DNA of 64,000 nucleotides from Tritrichomonas musculus. Taxonomy: Eukaryota; Parabasalia; Tritrichomonadida; Tritrichomonadidae. Below, in pieces: positions 30,355-39,599 of the stretch. The stretch is taken from positions 1,364,001 through 1,428,000 of the forward strand of contig JAPFFF010000011.1 in NCBI GenBank assembly GCA_039105265.1, in the 5' to 3' direction. The first letter of the stretch is position 1; each line of letters starts with the position of its first letter. The translations under genes and the position numbers were made by a program. Under the pieces are notes generated by a model. That model did no database searches. It had not been told where the DNA came from and saw nothing but the letters and a program-made list of their open reading frames with translations.

Positions 30355-31077
30355 ACATAAACGATTGAATGTTTGTGTCTCAATTGAGTTATATAATTTG
30401 TGAAGTAAGCAGATTTTAACAATTTCGATTTAATGAAGTCTTCACACAGAATTATTGTATTTAATGGAACGTTTGGGTTTTCCAAGTTTATTGATATTAA
30501 GGAATTGAAACATTTTTTCTAGTTTATCTTCATTAATCGTAATCCTACTTGTGCTGGAATATTTAATATATAATTCCTTCCATAAATCCAATTCTTTCAA
30601 ATAAGCTTCAGCATTTGTGTCGGAAACAACTTTCACAGGTAAATTTATCAATTCGCGTTGAGCTTCAAATGTAGAATCATTTATAACTCCATTCTTGCTA
30701 ATATACACAATTTGATGTACATTTGACTCCTTCAATCGAGATATTTGAATTATATCTCTTAATACAATGTGCGATTTACCTTTACCCTGAGCTCCAACAA
30801 TAATGTTTAGAGAATTATAATTAGCATCGATTCCAGGACCAATTGGACGAATAGATTCTGACATTATTTTAGATTCATTTTTTTTGTACGCTCGATTCAT
30901 TTCAAAATCAATATCGAAGGGTTTATTCATGACAGGCTTGATATACTGATGTTCTTCGTAATGTTCAAAATCTATGTCATCATCATAGTCAGAAGTATCT
31001 GAAAAAAATATTGTTTTGTAATCAAATTTGCTAGGCCAAAGCTTTGCTTTGGACTCAAGCTTTGCTTGCGATTTCAT
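30355..31077 (-). pseudogene. Packaging ATPase, copy C, cut by element B and frameshifted
   Basis: N-terminal two thirds aligned with copy B: acidic leader, FDIDFEMNRAYKKNESKIM, Walker A GAQGKGKS, KNGVINDSTFEAQREL. The frame ends at 30442 soon after the position before Walker B; a one-base shift near 30460 restores homology (CEDFIKSKLL...) to about 30355, where element B's terminus begins. The start region has about 15 extra residues (SQAKLESKAKLWPS) encoded by two DNA hairpins at 31036-31068. Confidence 0.85.
31036..31068. repeat. Two hairpins inside the 5' coding end of ATPase copy C
   Basis: CCAAAGC/GCTTTGG with loop TTT (31036-31052) and CAAGC/GCTTG with loop TTT (31056-31068), three bases apart. 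They are absent from the homologous B gene, whose protein starts MLKPTKFDYKS, so they are in-frame additions. Confidence 0.85.
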
Positions 31078-31080
31078 TTA

Positions 31081-31212
31081 TTATGAGTAAAGCTTCGAAC
31101 GCATCTCCTCTGTGAGTTCAGGGGGTTCATCTTCTTTGAAAATTGATATCAAAACACATAATTCAATAACATGAACAACCAAAATAGTACCCAAAAGAAT
31201 TTCTGTTAACAT
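31081..31212 (-). CDS. 43-aa single-pass membrane protein (copy C)
   Basis: MLTEILLGTILVVHVIELCV followed by LISIF, an acidic linker and EEMRSKLYS. Homologue of 28388. The stop codon is 3 bp from the ATPase start. Slightly longer N-terminus than copy B; the first in-frame ATG of the conserved part is at 31212. Confidence 0.7.
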   Translation of the reverse strand: MLTEILLGTILVVHVIELCVLISIFKEDEPPELTEEMRSKLYS

Positions 31213-31222
31213 TTGAATAAAT

Positions 31223-31822
31223 TTAAACACATAATTTAAGTGAAATTCCATATCGAACAAGTTGTGCATAAACATCATTGTAACCATATTTCAAATCATT
31301 TGATTTACCATCTTTTGTAACAAGAATTCGTTGGATTTCTAAATATTTATTCTTCGATACACATCCATTACAACCAGAATCTTCATCAATAATAAGTTCA
31401 ACTTTATCAGCATGTGTTAGAATTTTAATTAATTCCATTAATGAATTTGAGTGACAAACTAAGTAATTATTTACACGAAGTGGATTTAATTCATAAATTG
31501 AAAGAAGTGTTTCTAAAAATTTATTCTTGATAGTTAAGTCTTCAATCTCATTTCCTAACAAAATATCTCGGGATTGATTGTTTGTTGGAGGTTGAAATTG
31601 ATATTGAGAATTCTCCTGTGTTGGTATAGTAAAATTTACATTTTGGGGTTGAACTTGTGGATTTGATTGTGGAGTTACCTGTGGAATATTTGGGTAAAAA
31701 ATTGGTTGACTAACTGGTTGTGACCTTTGAGGTTTGATTTTGATTTCAACATTTGTATTCTGTTCCTGTTTTACAGAAGAATCATTTTCAGAACTTAATA
31801 TTCTTGCTTTGTTAAGCGACAT
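31223..31822 (-). CDS. ~199-aa protein: Gln/Pro-rich N-terminus, conserved C-terminal domain
   Basis: ATG 31822 gives MSLNKARILSSEND. Residues to about 95 are Gln/Pro/Asn-rich and likely disordered. The C-terminal ~85 residues (CHSNSLMELIKILTHADKVE, a CNGC pair, EIQRILVTKDGK, YNDVYAQLVRYGISLK) are conserved in the B remnant at 27961. The next gene (membrane protein) starts 10 bp downstream. Function unknown. Confidence 0.7.
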   Translation of the reverse strand: MSLNKARILSSENDSSVKQEQNTNVEIKIKPQRSQPVSQPIFYPNIPQVTPQSNPQVQPQNVNFTIPTQENSQYQFQPPTNNQSRDILLGNEIEDLTIKNKFLETLLSIYELNPLRVNNYLVCHSNSLMELIKILTHADKVELIIDEDSGCNGCVSKNKYLEIQRILVTKDGKSNDLKYGYNDVYAQLVRYGISLKLCV

Positions 31823-31892
31823 TTTCAACAAACTCAAAGTTTGGCTGAGGTGCTATGCGCCGAATCCAAAAAAACCTTTATTCGTAGATTAC

Positions 31893-32123
31893 TCAATCCT
31901 TGTTAGCTAATTCATTCAATTCGTTTTCCAATTTTTTTACTTTTTCCTTTAATGAATTAATATCTTCAATCAATGATTCACGAACAGCAAGCCCACTGGA
32001 ACCAAGCATTCCAGATTTGACATTTTTTAGATGTTGCTTGTAATCATAACATTTTTCTTTGAGGGTTCGTTTGATACGTTTAAGTTCAGGAATCTCCTTC
32101 TTATATTCGTTTAATTCAGACAT
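31893..32123 (-). CDS. 76-aa coiled-coil protein (copy C)
   Basis: Complete family member: YKKEIPELKRIKRTLKEKC, GMLGSSGLAVRESLIEDINS, heptad tail KEKVKKLENELNELANKD. Divergent from the 77-aa gene with a 15-bp gap. Confidence 0.75.
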   Translation of the reverse strand: MSELNEYKKEIPELKRIKRTLKEKCYDYKQHLKNVKSGMLGSSGLAVRESLIEDINSLKEKVKKLENELNELANKD

Positions 32124-32138
32124 TTAATCGAAGCAAAA

Positions 32139-32372
32139 ATGTCCTACGAACAAAAACGAACCATTCATGATGATAAAAGAATGAATCACTACGATAGATT
32201 ACAACTTAAAATGCAAAAAGAACGTACCAGAATTAATTCTGCACCAACTGTTAAGAAATACGAGGATAAAGGAAGTATTCAACATGAACCTCAAGTATCA
32301 ACAACAAAAAAATTGAATTTTCACACTTATTCATTAAATCATTCAGTTGTCCCAATATGTTCTAAAATCTAA
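32139..32372 (+). CDS. 77-aa conserved basic protein (copy C)
   Basis: MSYEQKRTIHDDKRMNHYDR, then KERTRINSAPTVKKYEDKG and the full end LNHSVVPICSKI. Convergent with the 153-aa gene; stop codons overlap by 4 bp, an arrangement repeated in element D. Confidence 0.75.
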   Translation: MSYEQKRTIHDDKRMNHYDRLQLKMQKERTRINSAPTVKKYEDKGSIQHEPQVSTTKKLNFHTYSLNHSVVPICSKI

Positions 32373-32830
32373 TCCAACATTTGTTGGTTAATATATTTGG
32401 CAATCTGATTTACAGTATTGGTTAATTCAGCAATTTTTTTATCTAATGTTGTGAATTTGAGTTCATAGCTTTGTTTCAAATCTTTAATCTCGTTATCAAA
32501 AGTTGACAAATTTTGTGAGAACATACTTTTGAGATTCTCAATATCTGCTTTAATAACATCTTGTTCAAGTTCTTTCAATTCATTAGTTTTGACAACTTTC
32601 TTTAAAAATATATCTCCCTCAACTCGTTTTGTACCTTCTTTTTGACAATTCTTTTTTGTGATTCTGTATTCAACACCATCTGGTGTAACAATTTTGTAAA
32701 CCCGATTTAGATATTGAGTCGTCTGGTTGTTCATGTCATCTTTGTGTTTCTGATAGTACAGATTGAACTCCTCAATTGATTTAAAATTCTTTATTTCAGT
32801 AGTTATTTCATTAATTACTTTCAAATCCAT
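32369..32830 (-). CDS. 153-aa protein: small N-terminal domain plus coiled coil (copy C)
   Basis: Full-length relative of 27021: FKSIEEFNLYYQKHKDDM, YLNRVYKIVTPDGVEYRITK, GDIFLKKV, coiled coil ending NQIAKYINQQMLD. Intact. Order (86-aa gene, then this gene) is preserved. Confidence 0.75.
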   Translation of the reverse strand: MDLKVINEITTEIKNFKSIEEFNLYYQKHKDDMNNQTTQYLNRVYKIVTPDGVEYRITKKNCQKEGTKRVEGDIFLKKVVKTNELKELEQDVIKADIENLKSMFSQNLSTFDNEIKDLKQSYELKFTTLDKKIAELTNTVNQIAKYINQQMLD

Positions 32831-32860
32831 TTAAAATAAAAAAATACAATTTAATCATTT

Positions 32861-33124
32861 TCATGCTACTTCATCAATTAAACTTTTACCAATTTTAAGA
32901 CCTTTGTCAGCAAAATTTAATCCTGTATCAATTGCTCTAACAGCATCACCAATAAGAGGTATTTCACCCAAAACAGGTTTTACAGCATTAGTTACTCTTT
33001 TACCAACTTCAACAACTTTGGGAAGTGCTTTACCAACCTTAGTTGCAACATTCTTAATTGTATTACCTACAGATTTAAAAGCGTTTTTCATTTTTTTGAA
33101 GATTCCGATACCCATTGTTTTCAT
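32861..33124 (-). CDS. 87-aa amphipathic virion-like protein (copy C)
   Basis: MKTMGIGIFKKMKNAFKSVG and GEIPLIGDAVRAIDTGLN match the B copy. Divergent from MCP over ~85 bp. A perfect hairpin TTCAAACTTCGTTTGAA (33165-33181) lies in that gap. Confidence 0.8.
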   Translation of the reverse strand: MKTMGIGIFKKMKNAFKSVGNTIKNVATKVGKALPKVVEVGKRVTNAVKPVLGEIPLIGDAVRAIDTGLNFADKGLKIGKSLIDEVA

Positions 33125-33207
33125 TACGAAAAAAGACCCATAATAGTACTTTTTTTGTTATTCATTCAAACTTCGTTTGAAAGTCTTTTTATTCCATAAA
33201 AAGTCAA

Positions 33208-33447
33208 ATATTGTATCGCAACGAAAGAGCACATAATTACAAAATTGAAGCAGGAAACGTTCTTGATACATTTAATAAGATGCGTGAAATGATTAATACT
33301 AATGATGGTACACGCTCATTTTCATTCAGAACTGTTGATTGTCATGACCAACCTGCACCATTTCATCAAGGACAATATTCTCAAATCAGTTTAACGCATC
33401 CAGACCATTTCATTTCTGATGTTGATAAAGGATTCTTAACATTTCAT
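33208..33447 (+). pseudogene. MCP copy C, 5' part, start codon lost and split by insertion
   Basis: The frame reads YRNERAHNYKIEAGNVLDTF, RTVDCHDQPAPFHQGQYSQ, ISDVDKGFLTFH and is then cut at the TTTCAT target (33442-33447), which encodes the last Phe-His. Where copy B has ATG-TTG, copy C has ATA-TTG (33208), so the normal start is missing; the next Met is ~25 codons in. Reading continues into the inserted element to a stop at 33544-33546. The 3' part is at 40043-41830 in the same frame. Confidence 0.85.
33442..33447. repeat. 6-bp target-site duplication TTTCAT, left copy
   Basis: Repeated at 40043-40048. Six-base duplications are the hallmark of Polinton integration. One copy is expected in the uninterrupted MCP, as seen in copies A and B. 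Confidence 0.95.
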
Positions 33448-33884
33448 AGTAGTATAAGAATAGGGACGGCTGGTTACCTACGACTTTTTTATAGGAAACC
33501 CACCTCGGAAACCAAGCTCAAAATCAACTCTGAAAAAAATAAATAAATTAACTCTAAAATTTAGTTGCAACCATGAATTACAAAATCAATTGTAGAATCA
33601 ACTATAGAATTAATGTCAAAATCGATTCTCAGAATTTATAGGAAACATACCTCGGTAACTATGTGCTGAATCAATTGTCAGAATCAATTTCAACATTAAT
33701 TCCCAACATTATTTACAACATCAATTATCAAACTAATTAGCTCGTTATGCGAGCCAGGCAGCTACGCTGCTTTCAACATCAAATGTCAACACCAATATAC
33801 TCAAAAAATACAAATTTATTGAAAAGTGAATTCTCAACTCATTTCTCACCAATTAGCTAACTAACTGAATTATATAATTAATGA
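33448..33884. repeat. Left terminal inverted repeat of the 6.6-kb element
   Basis: The first ~75 bp are almost identical to the inverted right end; similarity then continues with small indels to about 33884. Contains hairpins GCTCG/CGAGC (33740-33754) and GCAGC/GCTGC (33758-33770), whose counterparts on the right have different arm sequences. No gene. Confidence 0.85.
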
Positions 33885-33967
33885 CAGAATTAATTATTCT
33901 AACAAAGTTCCGAATCATGTTTTCAATTTGATTATCAAAGAAATCATAATGATTTTTTTCTCATAAA

Positions 33968-36900
33968 ATGGCTTTCAACCAAAATTCATTTGCCAATTTT
34001 ACTAATAACGATATTGTTGAATTCATCAATACTATTAATCAAGGACTTAATGAAAATCTTGAAATTGCAGATACTCGTCGATATCGAGGAGGTGCTCGAT
34101 TACAAAATATAAGAACTCTGGTTAGTTATCTTAATCAACATAATGCACAACAAATTATAGACCCTAATTTTAATGATAATGATTTTCAAGAAAATCTTGA
34201 TCAATTCATAATTCATGAACAAAATCGTCGTCAATATGAACATAATTATCTAGATATCTTAAATCGTGAAACAAATAATGAAAATGAGTTGAACCAAACA
34301 TATACTCAATATTACAACAAACAACACGAATTAAAAAAATCTTATGAACGAAATTATCAAGATATCTTAAATCGTCAAGTTGTAAGTGATGATGAAACAA
34401 ATGAAGAAAATATTCAATACTTTGAACGTCAAGCTGAAATTGAAAATGCAATTAAAAGGGCTTATGAAGCAGTTGATAATGCAATTAATTTGATAAACAA
34501 ATCCAAACCAAATCTCAAGAAAATTGAACCAAAACTCATTAAAGATAAATCCCATTTACTTGAATATTATATTCCTGAAAATGAAGAATTATATGAATAT
34601 ATTGATAAATTTAATCACAAATTCGTATCGAAAAACAATGATTTCCTAATTATTAATGAACCTCATGATTTAGATAAAGCAGTTGAGGTTTGGGATTATT
34701 ATAATTCATTCCCTTCATCCAAAGTAGTTAACAGAATTGATGATAATTGTCCTATCATAACATATTATTTCAATCAAATTTCATCGTTAGATGATATTTA
34801 TGAATCATTACAAGAAGTATTTTCAAAAGAAATCAAACCATTTAAATTACATTTTCAATTATCTGGTGTATTTGAAACTCCAAAATTTGATTTTGAGAAT
34901 GATGTTGAACTATATGAATATGAAGCGAAAAATATTATTTGGAAGAATTATCGAGAATCAATTCCAACATTAATACAACTTCCTCAAGACATCGAAATTG
35001 TTAAATTATATATTGAATCAGTTCTTCATTCTTATGAAACAACTCAATCTAACACTAAATTAACAATTGTTGGTTCAATTGCTTTTACAATATCAAGAAT
35101 GATTAAAATCACTGGTAAGATTAATGGTTTACCTGATGTTTTCACCAAATCTCGTTCAATTATTGTTGATAATGTTGATGATAATTTATGTTGGTATCGT
35201 GCTGTGTCAATCTGTTTGAACCCTAAATTGATTTCTGCAACTGAGAAGAGAAGAACACAATTCGCAAAACAAATGTTATTAAAGAAATATGGAATCGAAT
35301 ATTCAAATCACATGACAAACGATGAACGTGAAAAATCAAATAAAATTCTTAATGAATTTAATGGACTTGACATATATGAAATGAAATCTGAAGCTGAAGA
35401 ACTGAAACTCAATATTAATATATATGACTATATTGAATCAATTAAGCAATATAATATTACTAATCAATGGAAATATAATGACTCAAATGATTTTCATTCA
35501 ATGCTTCTATTCTCAAAGGTTAACATTCTTCACATCATGTTTATCAAACCGGATGGTGTTGAAACTCTTACAAACATACTTATTTGTCCCAAATGTCGTT
35601 CATACTCAACTCAAAAAAAGCATAAATCATATTTATTGAAGCATATGAAATTATGTGATGGAACTTTCAAAAAGAACTTCATTCCAAACAAAGAACCACT
35701 TCCATTCTGCCCACATATACTTAACAATCCTGTTTATGAATATTGTTTGGCGCATCAATTAGAATGGAAACCTAACATTTATTATATAACTTATGATTTT
35801 GAAACAATGGAACAAGTTATTGAAGAATCAATTGGCAAATCTGTTACAATCAACTCACGTTTGATTCCTCTTTCAGTTGCTTCATGTGTTAAATCTGCTA
35901 ATGGATTAACAACAAAACATTTCGATATAAGGACTGAAAACTTCATTCCAAAATGGATTAAATGGTTGTTTGACATGTCAATTTCAATATATAACGACAA
36001 AATCAATTATACAAAATCAATTCTGAAACTTGATTCTGTCAAAGAATTACTCAAAATTGATAAAAATTTGAATGTCATAACTGTTTTCGGATTCAATTCT
36101 TCAAGATTTGATTCAAATTTATTCAAAAATTATTTCAATTATCATTTCGGAACATTAAGTTGGCACGCTACTGATTTAATTGGAACTGCTAGTTCATTAA
36201 AACAATTCATATTAACTTCACCAAATTATGAAACAAAATTACGTTTTATTGATGCTCAATCATTTGTTGCAGGAGGTACATTAAAACAATTTGGCGTTGA
36301 TTTTGGTCAAAGTGAATCATCTGTAATCTTGCATGACAATCTAAGATTGTCCTGGGTCCAAAGGGCCAAAAGCGTGAAAGGAGTGTTCCCATATGAGTCT
36401 ATCAACTCAAATAATTACAATGAAGTCTTATCGAAATCAGAACCGTTTTCATACAATGATTTCTACAGTTATCTGAATCAATCTAACCCCTTAACTAAGG
36501 ATGAATATCAAACTTACCTTGAGGATTCCAAAAATTATAAAACAAGGTGGGATTACTTACTTGCTTACAATGATAATGATGTTGAAATGATGATTAAACC
36601 TATTGATTATTTGATTGAATTAAACGCTCAATATAACGTTGATTTAATATCAAATTTATCACTTTCGAAGAATGCATCATGTATTAAATATGCTCTTGCA
36701 TACAAAGATTTTAACCCAAATGGTAATTATAATGTTATACATAATTTAACAACATTTGTTCCTGATGAACAATGGTGGAAATACAAATGCTCAAATTATT
36801 TCGATCAAGACTCAAAATATAATACAAAATTGCAAAACAAAATCAATTCTCTGTCAAAAAAATCAGTTCTGACTGATAATGAAAGAACCAAAATTGACAT

Positions 36901-38770
36901 ATGGACTTCAAAAATGAGAGATTTGTCGAAATGCATCTCTCAATCTGATTTCAAAGAGTTCATGAAACGTTATGAAAATGAGAATTTTTGTTACCTTTGT
37001 GGTGAGCATTTCACTTATCAAAACAAACCAACTCTTGATCGAATTGATAATAACATCGGTCATGAATTAAATAATTGTAAATTTGCTTGTGCTGAATGTA
37101 ATTGTTTACGTAATCGTAATGATGAATGTATAACTCGATTGAGGATTCAATTGAAGAAATTTTGTTCTGAAAATCATCTCCCAACATTAATTAACGATGA
37201 AGCTGAGTATCATTCAATCCGAAAATCAATTACAGGAGGTATTTCCAATGTACTTCATCGAATGAATCTTAGAGGAATTACTCATATAAATAAATATCGT
37301 TTCGATGCAATTCATAATAAAATTATTTCATATGATACTGAATATGTTATAACACATGTTGTTGGAATTGATTTTAATTCTCTTTACCCATCATCATTTG
37401 GATCTATCAAACATTCATTTAATAAATATCATGGTGGAATTATGTATATGCCAGGTAGGTTTCTAAATCGTTATAACGTTTATGATGAAAATGGTTTTAA
37501 AAACAACAAAATTTATGACATTTGTTACAAAATCATCACTTCAAAAACAAGATTTGACAATAAATTTCCAGATAAATTATTTTATGCAGAAGTGAAACTT
37601 GTATGCCCAAAATCGAAAATCAATTATTTCATTAATTTTCCACCTGTATTTCGGAGTATCAACATCAAAAACAATAAAGAAACAATTGGTTCTTACATGT
37701 ATGATTATATGGAATCAAATAAATTGGCTTCAATCAATAAAGAAGAACGTAAATTAACAATGCTTCTTGATACTCATGGTGAGTATATGGTTTTCTCAAA
37801 TTATTACTTGTGGTTCTTGTTGGACCATGGTTTAATAATTGAAGATATCAAATCGGTTTCAACATATGAATGTCACAATGGATTCAACAACTTCGTTACA
37901 GAATTCATGAAAAAACGTCAAAACATATTATCTGGAAAGGAATCTGGTACTGAGAAGTTTTATAAAATGTGTTTGAATGGTTCTTACGGATATGATGGAA
38001 TGAACACTGAAAAGTATTCAAAAATCAAAATTTGTGACAAAAATCAAACATATCGTGCAATAATATCTGATTCATACATGAATGGTGCAAAACTAAATGA
38101 TGACAATTATCTTGTTCAATCAAATCCGAAACATTATCGATGCACAACTTGTTTACAAGAATCACTTTGGACCCTTGATAACAGTAAGTATTGGTACTTA
38201 ACGTTTTATTATGATTTTATGAATAAATGTCTTGATATGAACCGAATTCATGTAAATACTTGTGAAACCGATTCATTCTACTTCTCTGTTGCTGGCAACC
38301 CAAATGAACCCATCAATCAAGAATTCAAATACGTAATCAAAAACAAGGAATTCTATGATAAACACATTTACGAATTCATGCCGAACCCGAATATTGGAAC
38401 AGTTGATGACACAAAAAAATTACTTGGTTGTTGTGTTGAAAAATATGGTGAAAATCAAGTTGCATTGTGCCCTAAATGTTATTCAATATGGTCTGAAAAC
38501 ATTACTAAATCAATCAAATTAAAAGGTTTGTCACTCAAAAAGAATGATATTAACAAAGATGATTACATTGATTCTATCATTAATGGTACAATCAAACTTG
38601 GAAAGAATATTAATTTACAAATGAATAACAATCAAATGAGTAAGGTAACAACCAAAAAAATTGCTGTCAATGCAACTCATACAAAAATGATAACATTATC
38701 AAATCAATCTTGTGTTCCTTTTATATTCGGATTGAGTGCAAATGATGTTGTCATTAACAATATGGACTAA
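33968..38770 (+). CDS. Protein-primed family B DNA polymerase, full length (1600 aa)
   Basis: N-terminal ~390 residues are element-specific, Asn/Tyr-rich, with imperfect repeats around QDILNR and LDILNR. Then DDNLCWYRAVSIC (about 400), the D-x-LC-x2-RA type motif seen in Polinton PolBs, and a Cys/His segment CPKCRSYS...H...C (about 535). Exonuclease: YDFETMEQ (about 607), NSSRFDSN, YNDNDVEMM. HNH-like Cys4 module with LDRIDNNIGH (about 1005-1050). Polymerase: DFNSLYPSS (about 1136), NGSYGYDG and motif C, which reads ETDS instead of DTDS (about 1436). It ends with a conserved tail (LGKNINLQMNNNQMS; HTKMITLSNQSCVPFI) that is cut off by the stop in copy A. The only complete PolB in the window. 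Confidence 0.9.
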   Translation: MAFNQNSFANFTNNDIVEFINTINQGLNENLEIADTRRYRGGARLQNIRTLVSYLNQHNAQQIIDPNFNDNDFQENLDQFIIHEQNRRQYEHNYLDILNRETNNENELNQTYTQYYNKQHELKKSYERNYQDILNRQVVSDDETNEENIQYFERQAEIENAIKRAYEAVDNAINLINKSKPNLKKIEPKLIKDKSHLLEYYIPENEELYEYIDKFNHKFVSKNNDFLIINEPHDLDKAVEVWDYYNSFPSSKVVNRIDDNCPIITYYFNQISSLDDIYESLQEVFSKEIKPFKLHFQLSGVFETPKFDFENDVELYEYEAKNIIWKNYRESIPTLIQLPQDIEIVKLYIESVLHSYETTQSNTKLTIVGSIAFTISRMIKITGKINGLPDVFTKSRSIIVDNVDDNLCWYRAVSICLNPKLISATEKRRTQFAKQMLLKKYGIEYSNHMTNDEREKSNKILNEFNGLDIYEMKSEAEELKLNINIYDYIESIKQYNITNQWKYNDSNDFHSMLLFSKVNILHIMFIKPDGVETLTNILICPKCRSYSTQKKHKSYLLKHMKLCDGTFKKNFIPNKEPLPFCPHILNNPVYEYCLAHQLEWKPNIYYITYDFETMEQVIEESIGKSVTINSRLIPLSVASCVKSANGLTTKHFDIRTENFIPKWIKWLFDMSISIYNDKINYTKSILKLDSVKELLKIDKNLNVITVFGFNSSRFDSNLFKNYFNYHFGTLSWHATDLIGTASSLKQFILTSPNYETKLRFIDAQSFVAGGTLKQFGVDFGQSESSVILHDNLRLSWVQRAKSVKGVFPYESINSNNYNEVLSKSEPFSYNDFYSYLNQSNPLTKDEYQTYLEDSKNYKTRWDYLLAYNDNDVEMMIKPIDYLIELNAQYNVDLISNLSLSKNASCIKYALAYKDFNPNGNYNVIHNLTTFVPDEQWWKYKCSNYFDQDSKYNTKLQNKINSLSKKSVLTDNERTKIDIWTSKMRDLSKCISQSDFKEFMKRYENENFCYLCGEHFTYQNKPTLDRIDNNIGHELNNCKFACAECNCLRNRNDECITRLRIQLKKFCSENHLPTLINDEAEYHSIRKSITGGISNVLHRMNLRGITHINKYRFDAIHNKIISYDTEYVITHVVGIDFNSLYPSSFGSIKHSFNKYHGGIMYMPGRFLNRYNVYDENGFKNNKIYDICYKIITSKTRFDNKFPDKLFYAEVKLVCPKSKINYFINFPPVFRSINIKNNKETIGSYMYDYMESNKLASINKEERKLTMLLDTHGEYMVFSNYYLWFLLDHGLIIEDIKSVSTYECHNGFNNFVTEFMKKRQNILSGKESGTEKFYKMCLNGSYGYDGMNTEKYSKIKICDKNQTYRAIISDSYMNGAKLNDDNYLVQSNPKHYRCTTCLQESLWTLDNSKYWYLTFYYDFMNKCLDMNRIHVNTCETDSFYFSVAGNPNEPINQEFKYVIKNKEFYDKHIYEFMPNPNIGTVDDTKKLLGCCVEKYGENQVALCPKCYSIWSENITKSIKLKGLSLKKNDINKDDYIDSIINGTIKLGKNINLQMNNNQMSKVTTKKIAVNATHTKMITLSNQSCVPFIFGLSANDVVINNMD

Positions 38771-39373
38771 TTGATTGATAACATTTGCGTGTGAATTTAA
38801 TCGTTGTTCATTTGATTCATTTTTTTGTTCAATTAATGCAATTCTGGAACAAATTTTACAAAACTTGTTAATTAATCCATTTAGTTCATTTGTGATACTT
38901 TTATTCATTTCTTGCATCTCAGAACGAAATTCATCAAATGAATCATCGAGTTTGTTTTGTCTTTGCGTAACAGTTTGTTTATTCAATTCTGCTTTAGTGG
39001 AATAAATAACAAGAATTCCGTTACGAGATGTAAATTTGTAATTCTCTAACGGGAATTGTTTGTTCAATTTCTTTGGATCCAATTTTTGGATTTCTGTATT
39101 ATCACGAATCATTTTACGTGCTGTTTGTAAATCATTTCTTTCAATTGCATCATAAAATAATTGTATAATATTAGATGAAGAATTTGTTTTTAAATCGCAA
39201 GCGAAGCTTGAGTCCACATTGTGAATGAGACCTTCGGGCTTACGCACGACGGAGTCTGTTGAGTCTTGCTTTAGCAAGTCATCTTGGTTATTATTTTCAG
39301 ATATTTGTTCAACGCTGATATTATCATCTGAGTTGTTAAATTGAGTATCTGAATCTGATGTAGAATAATCCAT
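38699..39373 (-). CDS. 224-aa protein of the PolB-only element, unknown function
   Basis: Convergent with PolB, 3' ends overlapping by 72 bp. The acidic Ser/Asp/Asn-rich N-terminus includes a segment encoded by hairpins (39198-39210 and 39265-39278); residues ~85-130 form a compact domain (IIQLFYDAIERNDLQTARKM; GILVIYSTKAELN); the C-terminal half is a coiled coil (FRSEMQEMNKSITNELNGL). As the only partner of PolB in this element it is a candidate terminal or replication accessory protein; no motif supports that directly. Confidence 0.65.
   Translation of the reverse strand: MDYSTSDSDTQFNNSDDNISVEQISENNNQDDLLKQDSTDSVVRKPEGLIHNVDSSFACDLKTNSSSNIIQLFYDAIERNDLQTARKMIRDNTEIQKLDPKKLNKQFPLENYKFTSRNGILVIYSTKAELNKQTVTQRQNKLDDSFDEFRSEMQEMNKSITNELNGLINKFCKICSRIALIEQKNESNEQRLNSHANVINQLVHIVNDNIICTQSEYKRNTRLI
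39198..39278. repeat. Hairpins inside the 224-aa gene
   Basis: CAAGC/GCTTG with loop GAA (39198-39210) and CTTGC/GCAAG with loop TTTA (39265-39278). Between them the protein reads through poorly conserved, polar sequence. Same core as the hairpins at 27517, 30096 and 31056. Confidence 0.8.
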
Positions 39374-39599
39374 TATTTGTGTTGTAATAAAAGTGCAAAA
39401 ATGATTACAATAAAATCATTATGATGTTGATTTACAATTTAAATTAATTTATGATTCATCAAATTTAATCAAATATTGTTAAAATTAATTAAAACTAATT
39501 AAGTTCTTTTATAATAATTCGATTAATTGATTCGGTACATAGTGCCTTAGGACAACTTTGTTGTCCGTTCTGTAAGCTACGTATCATCTAATTAGATTT

